Below, in pieces: positions 1 to 8,448 of a stretch of DNA of 64,000 nt. Positions within the stretch are counted from its first letter, which is position 1, and every line of letters starts with the position of its first letter. The DNA is from Candidatus Binatia bacterium. GTDB lineage: Bacteria > Desulfobacterota > Binatia > Bin18. Under the pieces are notes generated by a model. It had not been told where the DNA came from and did not search any database. It worked only from the letters and a program-made list of their open reading frames with translations. The stretch lies in NCBI GenBank assembly GCA_022820725.1, contig JAJEFA010000009.1, forward strand, positions 186,001 through 250,000. Direction: 5' to 3'. The position numbers were made by a program, and so were the translations under genes.

Positions 1-2234
1 GCGCCATTGCCCTCCGTCGGGTAGATCATGCCGAAACCGTTCGGCATCCAGACATGCCCCTCCATCAGTTTTTTGTCCACAACGGCCGGCAGTTCGACCT
101 GTCCCCGCCGGGTGCGCAGCCGAACCGTGTCGCCGTCAATCACCCCCATACGTTGGGCGTCTCCGGGAGAGAGATTCAGGGCGCAGTGCGGGCCGCGGCC
201 CTTACGCCAGCTCGGGTCGCGCTGAATGGTGTTGGCGGTCCAGCGGGTGCGCAGGCCGGAGGCCAGCACAAAGGGATAGTCCGGGTCTTCAGCCGGTCTG
301 GTTGAGACGGCGCGGCCCAGCTCGGCCATAATTTCTTCGGGCATGAGACGGATTTTTCCATCCTCAAAACCAATGCTTTCGTCAAGGTTGGCGTCCATAT
401 CAAGCTCGGCCACCTCGATTCCCTCGGGATGGGCCAGCAGACGCCGGAACAGCTCAAGGCCGACTTCAAAAGTACCTTTGTCCTGCCATTCCGGCCCCAG
501 GACGCGCACGACCGCATCCTTGCGAACAACCCCGTTCATCACGGCCTGAAACCAGACGCTGGAGAGCACCGGCGAATCGAGCTGCGGTCCCAGGGTACGG
601 TAGGCCCAGTAGAGGGGAGCCGAAAACTTTACGGCCTTGGCTGCGGTCTGGAGCGCCTTCAGATAGGCCGCGGCCCCCGCGGGTTGATGCGCGTCTTTCG
701 CCAGCTCGTAGAGTTCCTGGGGCGGCTCGGGAACCAGGCCCATGGCCTCGGCCAGCCGATTATAGATTTCGCCTTCGGGCAGGGCTTCGCCCGGCGCGGG
801 CAGGATGGGTGGGCGCAACTGCGTCTGGACGCGCGGATAGCCGCGCGGAAAGCTGGCCATTTCCCATTTTTCGTAACCGGTCGGGGTCGGCAGAATATAG
901 TCGGCTACCAGGGCCGTCTCGGTCATGGTCGGTTCGACCACGACCAGCAGATCGAGGTGTTCACGCGCCTCCAGCCAGCGCTGCGTATCGGGAAAGGATA
1001 AGAGCGGGTTGGAGCCTTCCACAATCAGGGCCCGCAACCGTTCGGGGTGGTCGTGCAGAATTTCTTCGGGCACCAGCACCGGTGAGAAGATGCCCAGCCG
1101 GGTCAGGGCCGAGATCGCGCCAATGCCGGAAGCCAGGGCGCGTTCGGGCTCATCGTGACGCCGGTTGTCACGTGTCGGCGGGTTCAAATTCGAGGTGAAG
1201 ACATTGCCTCCCCGGCGTCCCATATTGCCGGTCAGGGCAATCAGCAGATGAATCAGATAGGAGTTCAGGGTCGAGAACAGCGTCATCTCCACCCCGAGGT
1301 CCCACAATAACGCGGCTGTCTTGGCCGTGGCGTATTCGGTGGCGGTGGCCACGACGTCGGCGACCTCAAGGCCGCAGCGCTGGGCCATATCGGCGATGTC
1401 CACATCGACCAGTTGGGCCTTGAGTTCCTGGTAGCCGAGCGTTTTGTTGGCAATAAACTCGGCGTCTCCGAGGTCTTGTTCGACAATGACCTTGACCATG
1501 GCCAGCAGCAGATAGACATCCGTGCCGGGCCGGACCCTGAGGTGGCGGTCGGCCTGACGGCTGGTTTCGGTAATGCGCGGGTCCACCACCACCATGGTCC
1601 GGTTTTCGTTACGCGCCAGACTTTTCAATGCGTCGGTGGGCTTATGGCCCCGGTTACTGATGTGCGGGTTGGTGCCCATGACCAGCAGAAAGTCGGCGTG
1701 GTCGTGGTCGGGATGCAACATGGTGCCGGACGAGCTGTCCAGCATCCACCTTTCGACCAGCCAGTGCTGGCTTTTCTCCTGGGCCAGCGAATTGAAAAAG
1801 CGGCGGGATTTCATCAACGACAGAAACGTAACGCCATACGGCGCGTCCAGATGGTTGGCCTGACCACCGATGCCAACCAGGCCGCAGGCACGCGGGGAAT
1901 GTCGAGCAATAATCGTACTGAGCCGCTCGGATATTTCGGCAATGGCCTGCTCCCAGCCGATCTGTTCAAACCCGCCGTCCGGCTTGCGCTTGAGCGGATG
2001 GCTGAGCCGCTGGGCATGGTTGACATAATGGTCAACGCTGAAGCCCTTATTGCAGATATAGCCGTGCGAGATCGGGCTGGAGGCGTCGGCCCGAATATTC
2101 TCGATATGCCCCTCGTTGATATCGACCGTCAGGCCGCAGTTATGGCTGCACAGCACACAGACGGTCGTCTGGTCCTTGGCATTGGTTTCAATCGGCACCT
2201 TGGAAATGGATGGATCAACCTGCACCGCACTCAT
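1..2234 (-). CDS. Molybdopterin-dependent oxidoreductase (partial, C-terminus outside window)
   Basis: A leftward frame is open from an ATG at 2234 to the window edge (744 complete codons) and has no stop, so the last residues are missing. Near the N-terminus Cys26, Cys29, Cys33 and Cys61 form the 4Fe-4S motif of the formate dehydrogenase/BisC superfamily. The middle reads like the bis-MGD binding core (GTNPHISNRG) and the end like the molydopterin dinucleotide-binding domain (RTRRGQVELPAVV). I did not find an obvious Cys or Sec molybdenum ligand in the usual place, where WMLDSSSGTML stands. A GAGGAG ribosome site lies just upstream of 2234. The substrate cannot be told from sequence; formate is one option given the formate-releasing enzymes nearby. 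Confidence 0.9.
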   Translation of the reverse strand, partial: MSAVQVDPSISKVPIETNAKDQTTVCVLCSHNCGLTVDINEGHIENIRADASSPISHGYICNKGFSVDHYVNHAQRLSHPLKRKPDGGFEQIGWEQAIAEISERLSTIIARHSPRACGLVGIGGQANHLDAPYGVTFLSLMKSRRFFNSLAQEKSQHWLVERWMLDSSSGTMLHPDHDHADFLLVMGTNPHISNRGHKPTDALKSLARNENRTMVVVDPRITETSRQADRHLRVRPGTDVYLLLAMVKVIVEQDLGDAEFIANKTLGYQELKAQLVDVDIADMAQRCGLEVADVVATATEYATAKTAALLWDLGVEMTLFSTLNSYLIHLLIALTGNMGRRGGNVFTSNLNPPTRDNRRHDEPERALASGIGAISALTRLGIFSPVLVPEEILHDHPERLRALIVEGSNPLLSFPDTQRWLEAREHLDLLVVVEPTMTETALVADYILPTPTGYEKWEMASFPRGYPRVQTQLRPPILPAPGEALPEGEIYNRLAEAMGLVPEPPQELYELAKDAHQPAGAAAYLKALQTAAKAVKFSAPLYWAYRTLGPQLDSPVLSSVWFQAVMNGVVRKDAVVRVLGPEWQDKGTFEVGLELFRRLLAHPEGIEVAELDMDANLDESIGFEDGKIRLMPEEIMAELGRAVSTRPAEDPDYPFVLASGLRTRWTANTIQRDPSWRKGRGPHCALNLSPGDAQRMGVIDGDTVRLRTRRGQVELPAVVDKKLMEGHVWMPNGFGMIYPTEGNG

Positions 2235-2487
2235 ACTTGAAGTCTCCTCGTCTATGCTATTTCCTCTCCTTCACTCCCACGGACAACGAAAGCGCAATCA
2301 TACACCAAGAGATATCCTAAGGCGAGTCAGCGCGAGACGTGGCGGTGTCTACGTTTCGTCTCTCTCCTGCGTCAACAGACAAGGCTGGTCATTGCTTCAG
2401 TCCGACTCGACTTCTCCAGTACCGCTGCTCATGGCAACACCCGGTACCAAACGGCTGAGCACTGCATACGGCCAATCCCATGTTCTG

Positions 2488-2516
2488 TTGACTATACTAC
2501 GGCATTGCCGTATACA
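2488..2516 (+). promoter_or_regulatory. Promoter with internal operator palindrome for the toxin-antitoxin pair
   Basis: TTGACT at 2488-2493 and TATACA at 2511-2516 are separated by exactly 17 bases, matching a sigma70 promoter. Between them lies a perfect 15-base palindrome (TACGGCA, one central base, TGCCGTA) at 2498-2512 which runs into the -10 element. It ends 14 bases before the toxin start. This is the expected layout for autorepression by the helix-turn-helix antitoxin encoded downstream; repression itself is inferred. Confidence 0.75.
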
Positions 2517-2526
2517 GAGAGAGAGC

Positions 2527-2871
2527 ATGCAGACCGTCGTGGAGACAGAAGAGTATTTGCGGGACGCCCGACGCGTCGGTTTGTCCGAGGAGGAACGGGA
2601 GTTGCTCGTCGAATTCTTTGCCGAACATCCCGACGCTGGCGATCCCATCCCCGGAACGGGCGGTGCCCGTAAGATACGTATTGCAGTGAAAGGGAAAGGC
2701 AAACGCGGGGGCGGGCGGGTGATCTCGTTCTATACAGGTCCTGATATTCCCGTGTTTCTGCTCAACCTGTTTGCCAAGAATGAAAAGATTGATTTGACCC
2801 GAAGAGAGCGGAACGAGTTGAAAGAAGTGTTAGCTACATTAGCCCAATCATATCGTACAAGGAGCCGATAA
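2527..2871 (+). CDS. RelE/HigB-family toxin of a type II toxin-antitoxin system
   Basis: This 114-residue protein resembles the RelE/HigB mRNA-interferase group: the central part has the alternation RKIRIAVKGKGKRGGGRVI followed by a hydrophobic strand (IPVFLLNLFAKNEKIDL) and a basic C-terminus typical of these ribosome-dependent toxins. The toxin precedes its antitoxin, the HigBA order. The ATG at 2527 sits 11 bases after the -10 box, so I prefer it to an in-frame start far upstream that would ignore the promoter; it implies a very short leader. The stop is one base from the antitoxin ATG, so the pair is co-translated. The family call is by resemblance; the exact subfamily is uncertain. Confidence 0.8.
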   Translation: MQTVVETEEYLRDARRVGLSEEERELLVEFFAEHPDAGDPIPGTGGARKIRIAVKGKGKRGGGRVISFYTGPDIPVFLLNLFAKNEKIDLTRRERNELKEVLATLAQSYRTRSR

Positions 2872-2872
2872 A

Positions 2873-3166
2873 ATGTCGAAAGCAGGGGAACGGATGATTC
2901 GCAGTGCCCGGCAGGCGGTGGCCTTTGCCCGAGGGGAGAAGGAGCACGGCTGTATCGTGCATATTCCGAAAGAAATCAATGTTCGCCGTATCCGGCGGAA
3001 GGCAGAGATGAGCCAGTCAGAATTTGCCTCATATTTTGGGGTGAGTGTCCGCACGGTGCAGGATTGGGAGCAGGGCAGACGGGTCCCGTCAGGGGCGTCG
3101 CGAGCGTTTCTGCTGGTGATTGACCGCGAGCCAGAGGCCGTTCGCCGCGCGCTTACGGCAAACTAA
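2873..3166 (+). CDS. XRE-family antitoxin (HigA-like)
   Basis: 97 residues ending in a clear Cro/C1-type helix-turn-helix (about residues 37-70: RIRRKAEMSQSEFASYFGV, SVRTVQDWEQGRR). The N-terminal 35 residues probably wrap the toxin. An AAGGAG ribosome site at 2859-2864 lies inside the end of the toxin gene, and the ATG starts one base after the toxin stop. In this family the antitoxin neutralises the toxin and represses the operon by binding an inverted repeat, and a perfect palindrome is present between the -35 and -10 boxes at 2498-2512. Confidence 0.88.
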   Translation: MSKAGERMIRSARQAVAFARGEKEHGCIVHIPKEINVRRIRRKAEMSQSEFASYFGVSVRTVQDWEQGRRVPSGASRAFLLVIDREPEAVRRALTAN

Positions 3167-3192
3167 GTCACACGAAGCGATAGCAGCGGGCC

Positions 3193-4287
3193 TTACATGA
3201 CCACGACGCTACGCGCCACTTCACCCTTTTCAAGCGCGGTCATGGCCTCGTTCACTTCCTCCAGCGCATAGGTCCGGGTAATCATTTCGTCCAGTTTGAG
3301 GCGCCCGTTCCGGTAGTGCTCGACCAGTCGGGGCATGTCCAGGTGGGGACGGGCCGAGCCGTAGCCCGAGCCCTTGATGATCTTCTCGGTCAGGAAGGTC
3401 CCCATCGGAATGGAGACCGTGTCCCGCCGCGACCCGGCGCCGACCACAATCGTCGTGCCGGCCTGGCGGGTGCAGGCGTAGGCCTGCTCCACGGTCCGGG
3501 ACAGGCCGATGACCTCAAAGGCGTAATCCGCGCCCCGGCCTCCGGTCAGCTTGCGGACCGATCGCACCAACTCATCCCTACTCGGATTAATGGTATGGGT
3601 GGCGCCGAACTGGAGGGCATAGTCCAATTTATTGTCCAGTAAATCCACTCCGATAATCGTACTGGCACCGGCGAGCACACAGCCCTGGATGACGTTGAGC
3701 CCCACGCCGCCGCAGCCGATCACCACCGCGCTGCTGCCCGGCTCGACCTGGGCCGTGTTCATGGCCGCGCCCACCCCCGTCATGACGCCACAGCCGATCA
3801 AGCACACCACGTCGAGCGGCACCTCGTCCGGCACTTTGATACAGGCCTGTTCCGCCACCACGGCCTGTTCGGCAAAGCTGGAGATGCCGGCCATATGGTG
3901 AATGTCTTTGCCGTTCTTCTTGAGGCGGCACGTCCCGTCAATCATGGCTGCCTTTACCATGGTCTGAAACATATTGACGCACAGATTCTGCTTGCCGATG
4001 GCGCAGTAGTAACAGTGGCCACAATACGGGGCGAGCGACAGGACCACATGGTCGCCCGGCTTGACCAGCGAGACATTCGGTCCGACCTCTTCGACAATAC
4101 CCGCACCCTCGTGACCGGGAACCATGGGCAGCGGGCTGCGCAAGACTCCATGAATAATCGAGTAGTCGCTGTGACACACCCCATTGGCAACAATCCTGAC
4201 CCTGACCTCTCCGCTCTTGGGACTGTCCAGATCAACGTCTTCGACCTTGAGGGGCGTATCAACCTCGTATAAGACCGCCGCTTTCAT
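3193..4287 (-). CDS. Zinc-dependent alcohol dehydrogenase (MDR family)
   Basis: 364 residues. Catalytic-zinc ligands Cys38 (NGVCHSD) and His59 (PGHEGAG) and the structural-zinc quartet Cys89, Cys92, Cys95, Cys103 are all present, followed by a Rossmann motif (VIGCGGVGLNV). The closest familiar group is class III/AdhC-like dehydrogenases, which oxidise alcohols or S-hydroxymethyl-thiol adducts with NAD. I start at the ATG at 4287, preceded by GGAGGC, rather than 13 codons upstream, because the protein then begins MKAAVLYE as relatives do. It stands alone, tail-to-tail with the antitoxin gene. A role in formaldehyde handling after methylamine release is possible but only inferred. Confidence 0.92.
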   Translation of the reverse strand: MKAAVLYEVDTPLKVEDVDLDSPKSGEVRVRIVANGVCHSDYSIIHGVLRSPLPMVPGHEGAGIVEEVGPNVSLVKPGDHVVLSLAPYCGHCYYCAIGKQNLCVNMFQTMVKAAMIDGTCRLKKNGKDIHHMAGISSFAEQAVVAEQACIKVPDEVPLDVVCLIGCGVMTGVGAAMNTAQVEPGSSAVVIGCGGVGLNVIQGCVLAGASTIIGVDLLDNKLDYALQFGATHTINPSRDELVRSVRKLTGGRGADYAFEVIGLSRTVEQAYACTRQAGTTIVVGAGSRRDTVSIPMGTFLTEKIIKGSGYGSARPHLDMPRLVEHYRNGRLKLDEMITRTYALEEVNEAMTALEKGEVARSVVVM

Positions 4288-4380
4288 GCCTGCCTCCTGA
4301 TGCTTTGGGGTGCCGTATCTTTTCAAATGCGGACGGCAGGGTCTAGGTCTCCCGGCGTAAGTCGTGGTTCAGCCGGGGCC

Positions 4381-4638
4381 GGGCAACCACAGAGGGTTGC
4401 CCCTACAATGTACATTCCTGAGCGCCGGATGGGCTGAGGGGCTGACCGTTTAGCAGCGCTCGGGCAAATCACGCTGCGGTAGGGGCGACCGGCCGGTCGC
4501 CCCTCCTGGCCCCCTGTCGCAGACAGGCAGGGGCCGGGGTGGGGGAGCAAGGGCCGGCCACCCGTCAGACCAGTTCATTGGCATCCCACGTCTATGGGAA
4601 GCGTGCCGTTGTAGGGGCAATTCATGAATTGCCCCTAC
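4381..4638. repeat. Three members of a GTAGGGGC-type palindromic repeat
   Basis: Within the roughly 530-base gap between genes are three related palindromes: 4381-4406 (GGGCAACC...GGTTGCCCCTAC), 4479-4506 (GTAGGGGCGACCGG and its complement, one mismatch) and 4611-4638 (a perfect 28-base palindrome with 14-base arms, beginning GTAGGGGCAATTCA). Shared ends GTAGGGGC/GCCCCTAC with different centres indicate a family of extragenic palindromes. No coding sequence is supported here. Confidence 0.85.
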
Positions 4639-4686
4639 GGATCAGCCCGAACAGGGCCACCACCTCATGTGCAGCACACGTCCTTG

Positions 4687-4735
4687 AGGAGAGCGGGCTT
4701 CCAGCCCGCAAGCGGCCAGGATGGCCGCACTCCCA
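4687..4735 (+). repeat. Double-hairpin extragenic repeat, copy 1
   Basis: Two adjacent hairpins, GCGGGCTtccAGCCCGC and GCGGCCaggatGGCCGC, occur in a 49-base unit. A second copy in the opposite orientation is at 25589-25642. The pairing of two GC-rich stems is typical of REP/BIME-like elements. Confidence 0.85.
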
Positions 4736-4815
4736 GGTTCCGCAATTCTCGACTTGTGACCGAGCGGTGTGCTAGTCTCCGTCTGTATTGACCTGCCAGC
4801 CAAAGGAGGGGGCGC

Positions 4816-5121
4816 ATGCATACGGTCTACAAGATCAGTGCGGACGACCAAGCCGCGGTCGAGGAATTCAACGCCAAGCCGATTGGCCACCACAGTCCCG
4901 CCTTACAGCGCGTGCTGAACGTCATTCGCGGCCAACCGGTTCGGGATAAATATGTGCTCATCTGCACCAAACCCCATAAGGAATGGACGCTCGGTCAGCT
5001 CACCGGCGAACGGGGCCAGCCGGTCAGAATTCTTAAGGATCAGGTCTTCACCTCGGTTGCCGATGCGGAGCGGGAGATATTTCGACGCCGCTGGGGGCTG
5101 CATACCGGCGAGAAGAGCTGA
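4816..5121 (+). CDS. dmfA1: N,N-dimethylformamidase small (alpha) subunit
   Basis: 101 residues, preceded by AAGGAGG. The segment HHSPALQRVLNVIRGQP followed by RDKYVLI, and the C-terminal SVADAEREIFRRRWG, resemble the central and C-terminal parts of the known 132-residue dimethylformamidase alpha subunit as I recall it (HPSPYLQRVHNYFRMQP; EEEAMHAVFLRRI). The protein lacks about 30 N-terminal residues found there. It lies 33 bases upstream of the large-subunit gene, the known alpha-beta order. Dimethylformamidase hydrolyses DMF to dimethylamine and formate in the cytoplasm. The assignment rests on recollected similarity plus context, so an alignment is needed to fix it. Confidence 0.72.
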   Translation: MHTVYKISADDQAAVEEFNAKPIGHHSPALQRVLNVIRGQPVRDKYVLICTKPHKEWTLGQLTGERGQPVRILKDQVFTSVADAEREIFRRRWGLHTGEKS

Positions 5122-5154
5122 GCGGCCGTCAATGCACGAGCAGAGGGAAGACGT

Positions 5155-7392
5155 ATGAAAATTACTGGTTACGCCGATAAAATCAGTGCGCGTCCCGGCG
5201 AGACGCTTCAGTTCATGGTCAACTGCGAACGACCACGCTATCGGGCCGACATTGTTCGTCTGGTCTGCGGTGACCTGAATCCCGAGGGTCCGGGGATCAG
5301 GGAACACGTCGTGCCAACACCGGCCAATAAGTCGTATAAGGGTCGTTCCCAGACGATTGAATCGGGCTCGTATGTGCTGATTCAGAACAGCCCGCCACTG
5401 CAAGACCTCAAGAGCTTTACCGTCCAGGCCATGCTGTGGCCGACCACGCCGGACAAGGGGACGCAGGCCATTGCGTCGAAATGGCAGGACCGGCGGCGCT
5501 CGGGCTTTGCGCTGGTGATTCAGGCCGGGCGGCTGGCCCTGCAACTGGGCGACGGACGCGGCAATGTCGAAGTCGTGAGCACCAATAAACAACTCCTCGC
5601 CCGGCAGTGGTATTTTGTGGCGGCAAGCTATGACGCGGAAACCCGGCGGGTCACACTGTATCAAGAACCCCAGACCGACTATCCCACGGTTGCGGACGCG
5701 GGCCGCGCCCGCAAGAAAACCCAACTCGAACGTGTGGGTTCCAATCAGTCTGCCCTGATGTTCGGCGCGCTGCGGGCGGGTTCGGGCCGCGGCCGGCTCG
5801 ACCAGAAATTCAACGGCAAAATAGACAGCCCGCGCCTGGCCAATCGCGTCCTGGAGCGGGCCGAGATGGAACAACTCAAGCGCAGTGTCCCCGCCCAACT
5901 CCAGCAGAGTGTGGTCGGTGCCTGGGATTTTTCCCGGGATATCAGCTCGACCCGGGTGACCGATACGTCTCCCAATCGGCTGCACGGAGAGACGATCAAC
6001 ATGCCGGCGCGGGGCATGAAGGGCCATAACTGGAACGGCGGGAGCATGGACTGGAAACAGACGCCGGAACAGTATGGAGCGATCCACTTCCACGATGACG
6101 ACGTGTATGACGCCGGCTGGGAGGTCGACTTTTCGCTGACCGTTCCGGCGGACCTCAAGAGCGGCCTGTACGCCGCCCGGCTGCGTTCGGGAAGCGAAGA
6201 GGACTATATTCCGTTTGTCGTCAAACCGGCCAAGGGCAAGGAAAAAAAACTGGCCTTTTTGCTCCCCACCGCCAGCTATATGGCCTATGCCAACGAGCAT
6301 ATGGCCACCAACGCGGGGCTGATCGAACTGCTCAGCGGTCGCCTGGCTCCACTCGATAAGAACAGCCTGTTTCTCAACGAACACCGCGAGTACGGCGGCT
6401 CGTGCTATGACTCCCACTCGGACGGCTCGGGTGTGTGTTATTCGTCCCGTTTGCGGCCCATTCTGAATATGCGGCCCAAGCATATCTCCGCGCTGGGCGG
6501 GGACGGGTCGTCCTTATGGCAGTTTAATGCGGACACGCATATTACCGACTGGCTTGAGACCAAGGGCTACGACTTTGATGTCATTACCGATGAGGATTTG
6601 CACTATGAAGGGCTCGCCCTGCTGAAGCCCTACCAGGTGATTCTGTCCGGTACCCATCCGGAATATCACTCCCTCCAGATGTGGGACGCGATGAAGGCAT
6701 ATCAGCATCAGGGTGGGCGGCTCATGTATATGGGCGCCAACGGCTGGTATTGGCGGGTGGCCTTTCATCCCGACTGTCCGGGGCTCATGGAAGTACGGCG
6801 GAACGAGGGCGGCATTCGGACCTGGGCTGCCGATCCGGGCGAGTACTATCATAGCTTCACGGGCGAGTATGGTGGCCTGTGGCGCAATCAGGGCCGGGCT
6901 CCTCAGGTCATGCTGGGTACGGGATTTAGCGCCCAGGGCTTTGATATTTCGGCGCCCTATCACCGCCTGCCGGACAGTTTTGACGCGCGGGCGGCCTTTA
7001 TTTTTGCGGGCATAGGCAAGGACGAGGTTATCGGTGATTTCGGTCTGATCGGCGGCGGGGCCGCAGGCCTGGAAATCGACCGGGCGGACGAGCGCCTGGG
7101 AACCCCCCCGCACACCCTGGTGCTGGCAACCTCCCAGGGCGGTCATACGGATATCTATCTGGTGGTGTGCGAAGAATTACTGGTCACGACACCGGGTCTG
7201 GGCGGGACCGAGAACGAACTGGTCCGGGCGGATATGGTGTTCTATGAAACCCAGGGCGGCGGGGCGGTGTGGTCGTCGAGCTCGATTGCCTGGGCCGGCA
7301 GTCTGTCACACAATCAGTACGACAATAATGTTTCGCGCATTACGCACAACGTGCTGGAGCGATTTCTTGATCCAGCGCCGTTTGTGCGCTGA
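5155..7392 (+). CDS. dmfA2: N,N-dimethylformamidase large (beta) subunit
   Basis: 745 residues, close to the 760-residue catalytic subunit of dimethylformamidase. The layout fits: an Ig-like N-terminus, a LamG/concanavalin-like domain (about 80-240, with SFTVQAMLWP and RQWYFVAASYD), then a large catalytic region rich in Tyr, His and Glu (LLPTASYMAYANEH, SGTHPEYHSLQMWDAM, GANGWYW). The characterised enzyme uses a mononuclear iron held by two Tyr and one Glu; candidates exist here but I cannot assign them without alignment. The ATG at 5155 follows a GAAGAC-type weak ribosome site. Downstream by 15 bases is a 2-oxoglutarate oxygenase, suggesting one transcript. The true substrate may be another N-substituted formamide or amide. 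Confidence 0.85.
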   Translation: MKITGYADKISARPGETLQFMVNCERPRYRADIVRLVCGDLNPEGPGIREHVVPTPANKSYKGRSQTIESGSYVLIQNSPPLQDLKSFTVQAMLWPTTPDKGTQAIASKWQDRRRSGFALVIQAGRLALQLGDGRGNVEVVSTNKQLLARQWYFVAASYDAETRRVTLYQEPQTDYPTVADAGRARKKTQLERVGSNQSALMFGALRAGSGRGRLDQKFNGKIDSPRLANRVLERAEMEQLKRSVPAQLQQSVVGAWDFSRDISSTRVTDTSPNRLHGETINMPARGMKGHNWNGGSMDWKQTPEQYGAIHFHDDDVYDAGWEVDFSLTVPADLKSGLYAARLRSGSEEDYIPFVVKPAKGKEKKLAFLLPTASYMAYANEHMATNAGLIELLSGRLAPLDKNSLFLNEHREYGGSCYDSHSDGSGVCYSSRLRPILNMRPKHISALGGDGSSLWQFNADTHITDWLETKGYDFDVITDEDLHYEGLALLKPYQVILSGTHPEYHSLQMWDAMKAYQHQGGRLMYMGANGWYWRVAFHPDCPGLMEVRRNEGGIRTWAADPGEYYHSFTGEYGGLWRNQGRAPQVMLGTGFSAQGFDISAPYHRLPDSFDARAAFIFAGIGKDEVIGDFGLIGGGAAGLEIDRADERLGTPPHTLVLATSQGGHTDIYLVVCEELLVTTPGLGGTENELVRADMVFYETQGGGAVWSSSSIAWAGSLSHNQYDNNVSRITHNVLERFLDPAPFVR

Positions 7393-7407
7393 CCAGGGAG
7401 GGGCAGT

Positions 7408-8448
7408 ATGCAGACCGCACAAGACAAACACGTGTTACAGGAAGAGTACGCGATTGCCGGGGAAATCGTTCCGATTATTGACCTGGGTCCCTTCCTGGCC
7501 GAAGAACCGGGAGCAGCCCACACGACGGCCAACGAGATGCGTGACGCCCTGGAACGGATCGGCTTCTTTTTCATTATTAATCACGGCATCCCCAAATCTC
7601 TCCGAGATAGACTGGTAGAGGCCACCGCCCGCTTTTACGCTCTTCCACTTGAACAGAAAATGGCCCTCAAAGTGAACGAAGAGGGCAACGGCTATGTCCC
7701 GACCCGCGGGGAGCTACCCAAAACTTCGCCATATTACACCGGGACCAGAAAGCCTGATGTGAGCGAATGCTATCTTCTCCAGCGTGACTGGGGTCCCAGT
7801 CATCGGCCCACGCAGAATCAATGGCCCGAGAATGAGAGTGGCTTTCGTACTACCGTGATGGAATTCTTTGAGGCCGCGGAAGATCTGAGTATCCGCATGT
7901 TGCCGCTGTATGCCCTGGCTCTGGACCTGAAGCCGGATTTCTTTGACGATAAGTTCCCCAAATGTCAGGGTTTGAACTTCTTGCGCGTGGCACGGATGCC
8001 GCCCGACAGGCTGGATGAGGACGAATTCAACGTGGGGCCACACACGGACAGCTCGTTTATGACTCTGCTGGCCACGTCAGACCAACCTGGACTTGAAATC
8101 CTCAGCCAGTCCGGTCGCTGGCTGAAAATGCCGCTCATTCCGGATGCTTTTGTCATCAATTCCGGAGATATGCTGACCCGCTGGTCGAACGGGCGCGTGC
8201 TGTCCACCCCACACCGGGTGATTAACGCCTCGGATACCTATCGCTATTCCATTCCGTTCTTCTTGCACCCGACCCCGGAGACCGTCATCGAATGTCTACC
8301 CACCTGTTGTGGGCCGGATAATCCGGCCAAAGAACCACCCATTACCAGCGCGGCCTATCTCCAGTGGTTTCTGGAAGAGAATTTTGCCTTGGGCGATAAG
8401 GTCTATAACGAGGCCGGGGAGCAGGTGACAGTTCAGGAAACGGCCTAA
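7408..8448 (+). CDS. 2-oxoglutarate/Fe(II)-dependent oxygenase, isopenicillin N synthase-like
   Basis: 346 residues with the two domains of this family: an N-terminal helical part (VPIIDLGPFL near residue 21, GFFFIINHGIP near 52) and the jelly-roll core. Iron ligands His212 and Asp214 (PHTDSS) and His269 (TPHRVI) and the 2-oxoglutarate-binding Arg279-x-Ser281 pair are visible, so the enzyme should be active. GGAGGG precedes the ATG. It is the third gene of the dimethylformamidase operon; hydroxylation of an N-methyl or related group would fit, but that is inference. Its stop overlaps the stop of the convergent gene by four bases. Confidence 0.9.
   Translation: MQTAQDKHVLQEEYAIAGEIVPIIDLGPFLAEEPGAAHTTANEMRDALERIGFFFIINHGIPKSLRDRLVEATARFYALPLEQKMALKVNEEGNGYVPTRGELPKTSPYYTGTRKPDVSECYLLQRDWGPSHRPTQNQWPENESGFRTTVMEFFEAAEDLSIRMLPLYALALDLKPDFFDDKFPKCQGLNFLRVARMPPDRLDEDEFNVGPHTDSSFMTLLATSDQPGLEILSQSGRWLKMPLIPDAFVINSGDMLTRWSNGRVLSTPHRVINASDTYRYSIPFFLHPTPETVIECLPTCCGPDNPAKEPPITSAAYLQWFLEENFALGDKVYNEAGEQVTVQETA

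Noticed and set aside
1413..2240. Long + strand open frame over the molybdopterin oxidoreductase
   Set aside because: The translation is low-complexity and no family fits, whereas the opposite strand gives the iron-sulfur cysteine motif and cofactor domains.
2116..2526. N-terminal extension of the toxin frame by 137 codons
   Set aside because: It would run through the promoter and operator and has no similarity to toxins; the ATG at 2527 fits the family length.
4381..4735. CRISPR array
   Set aside because: The repeats are palindromes with unequal spacing and sequence; there are no uniform spacers or cas genes.
4903..6483. 526-codon leftward frame opposite the dimethylformamidase genes
   Set aside because: It spans two recognisable genes on the other strand and has no domain or ribosome site; open only because of high GC.
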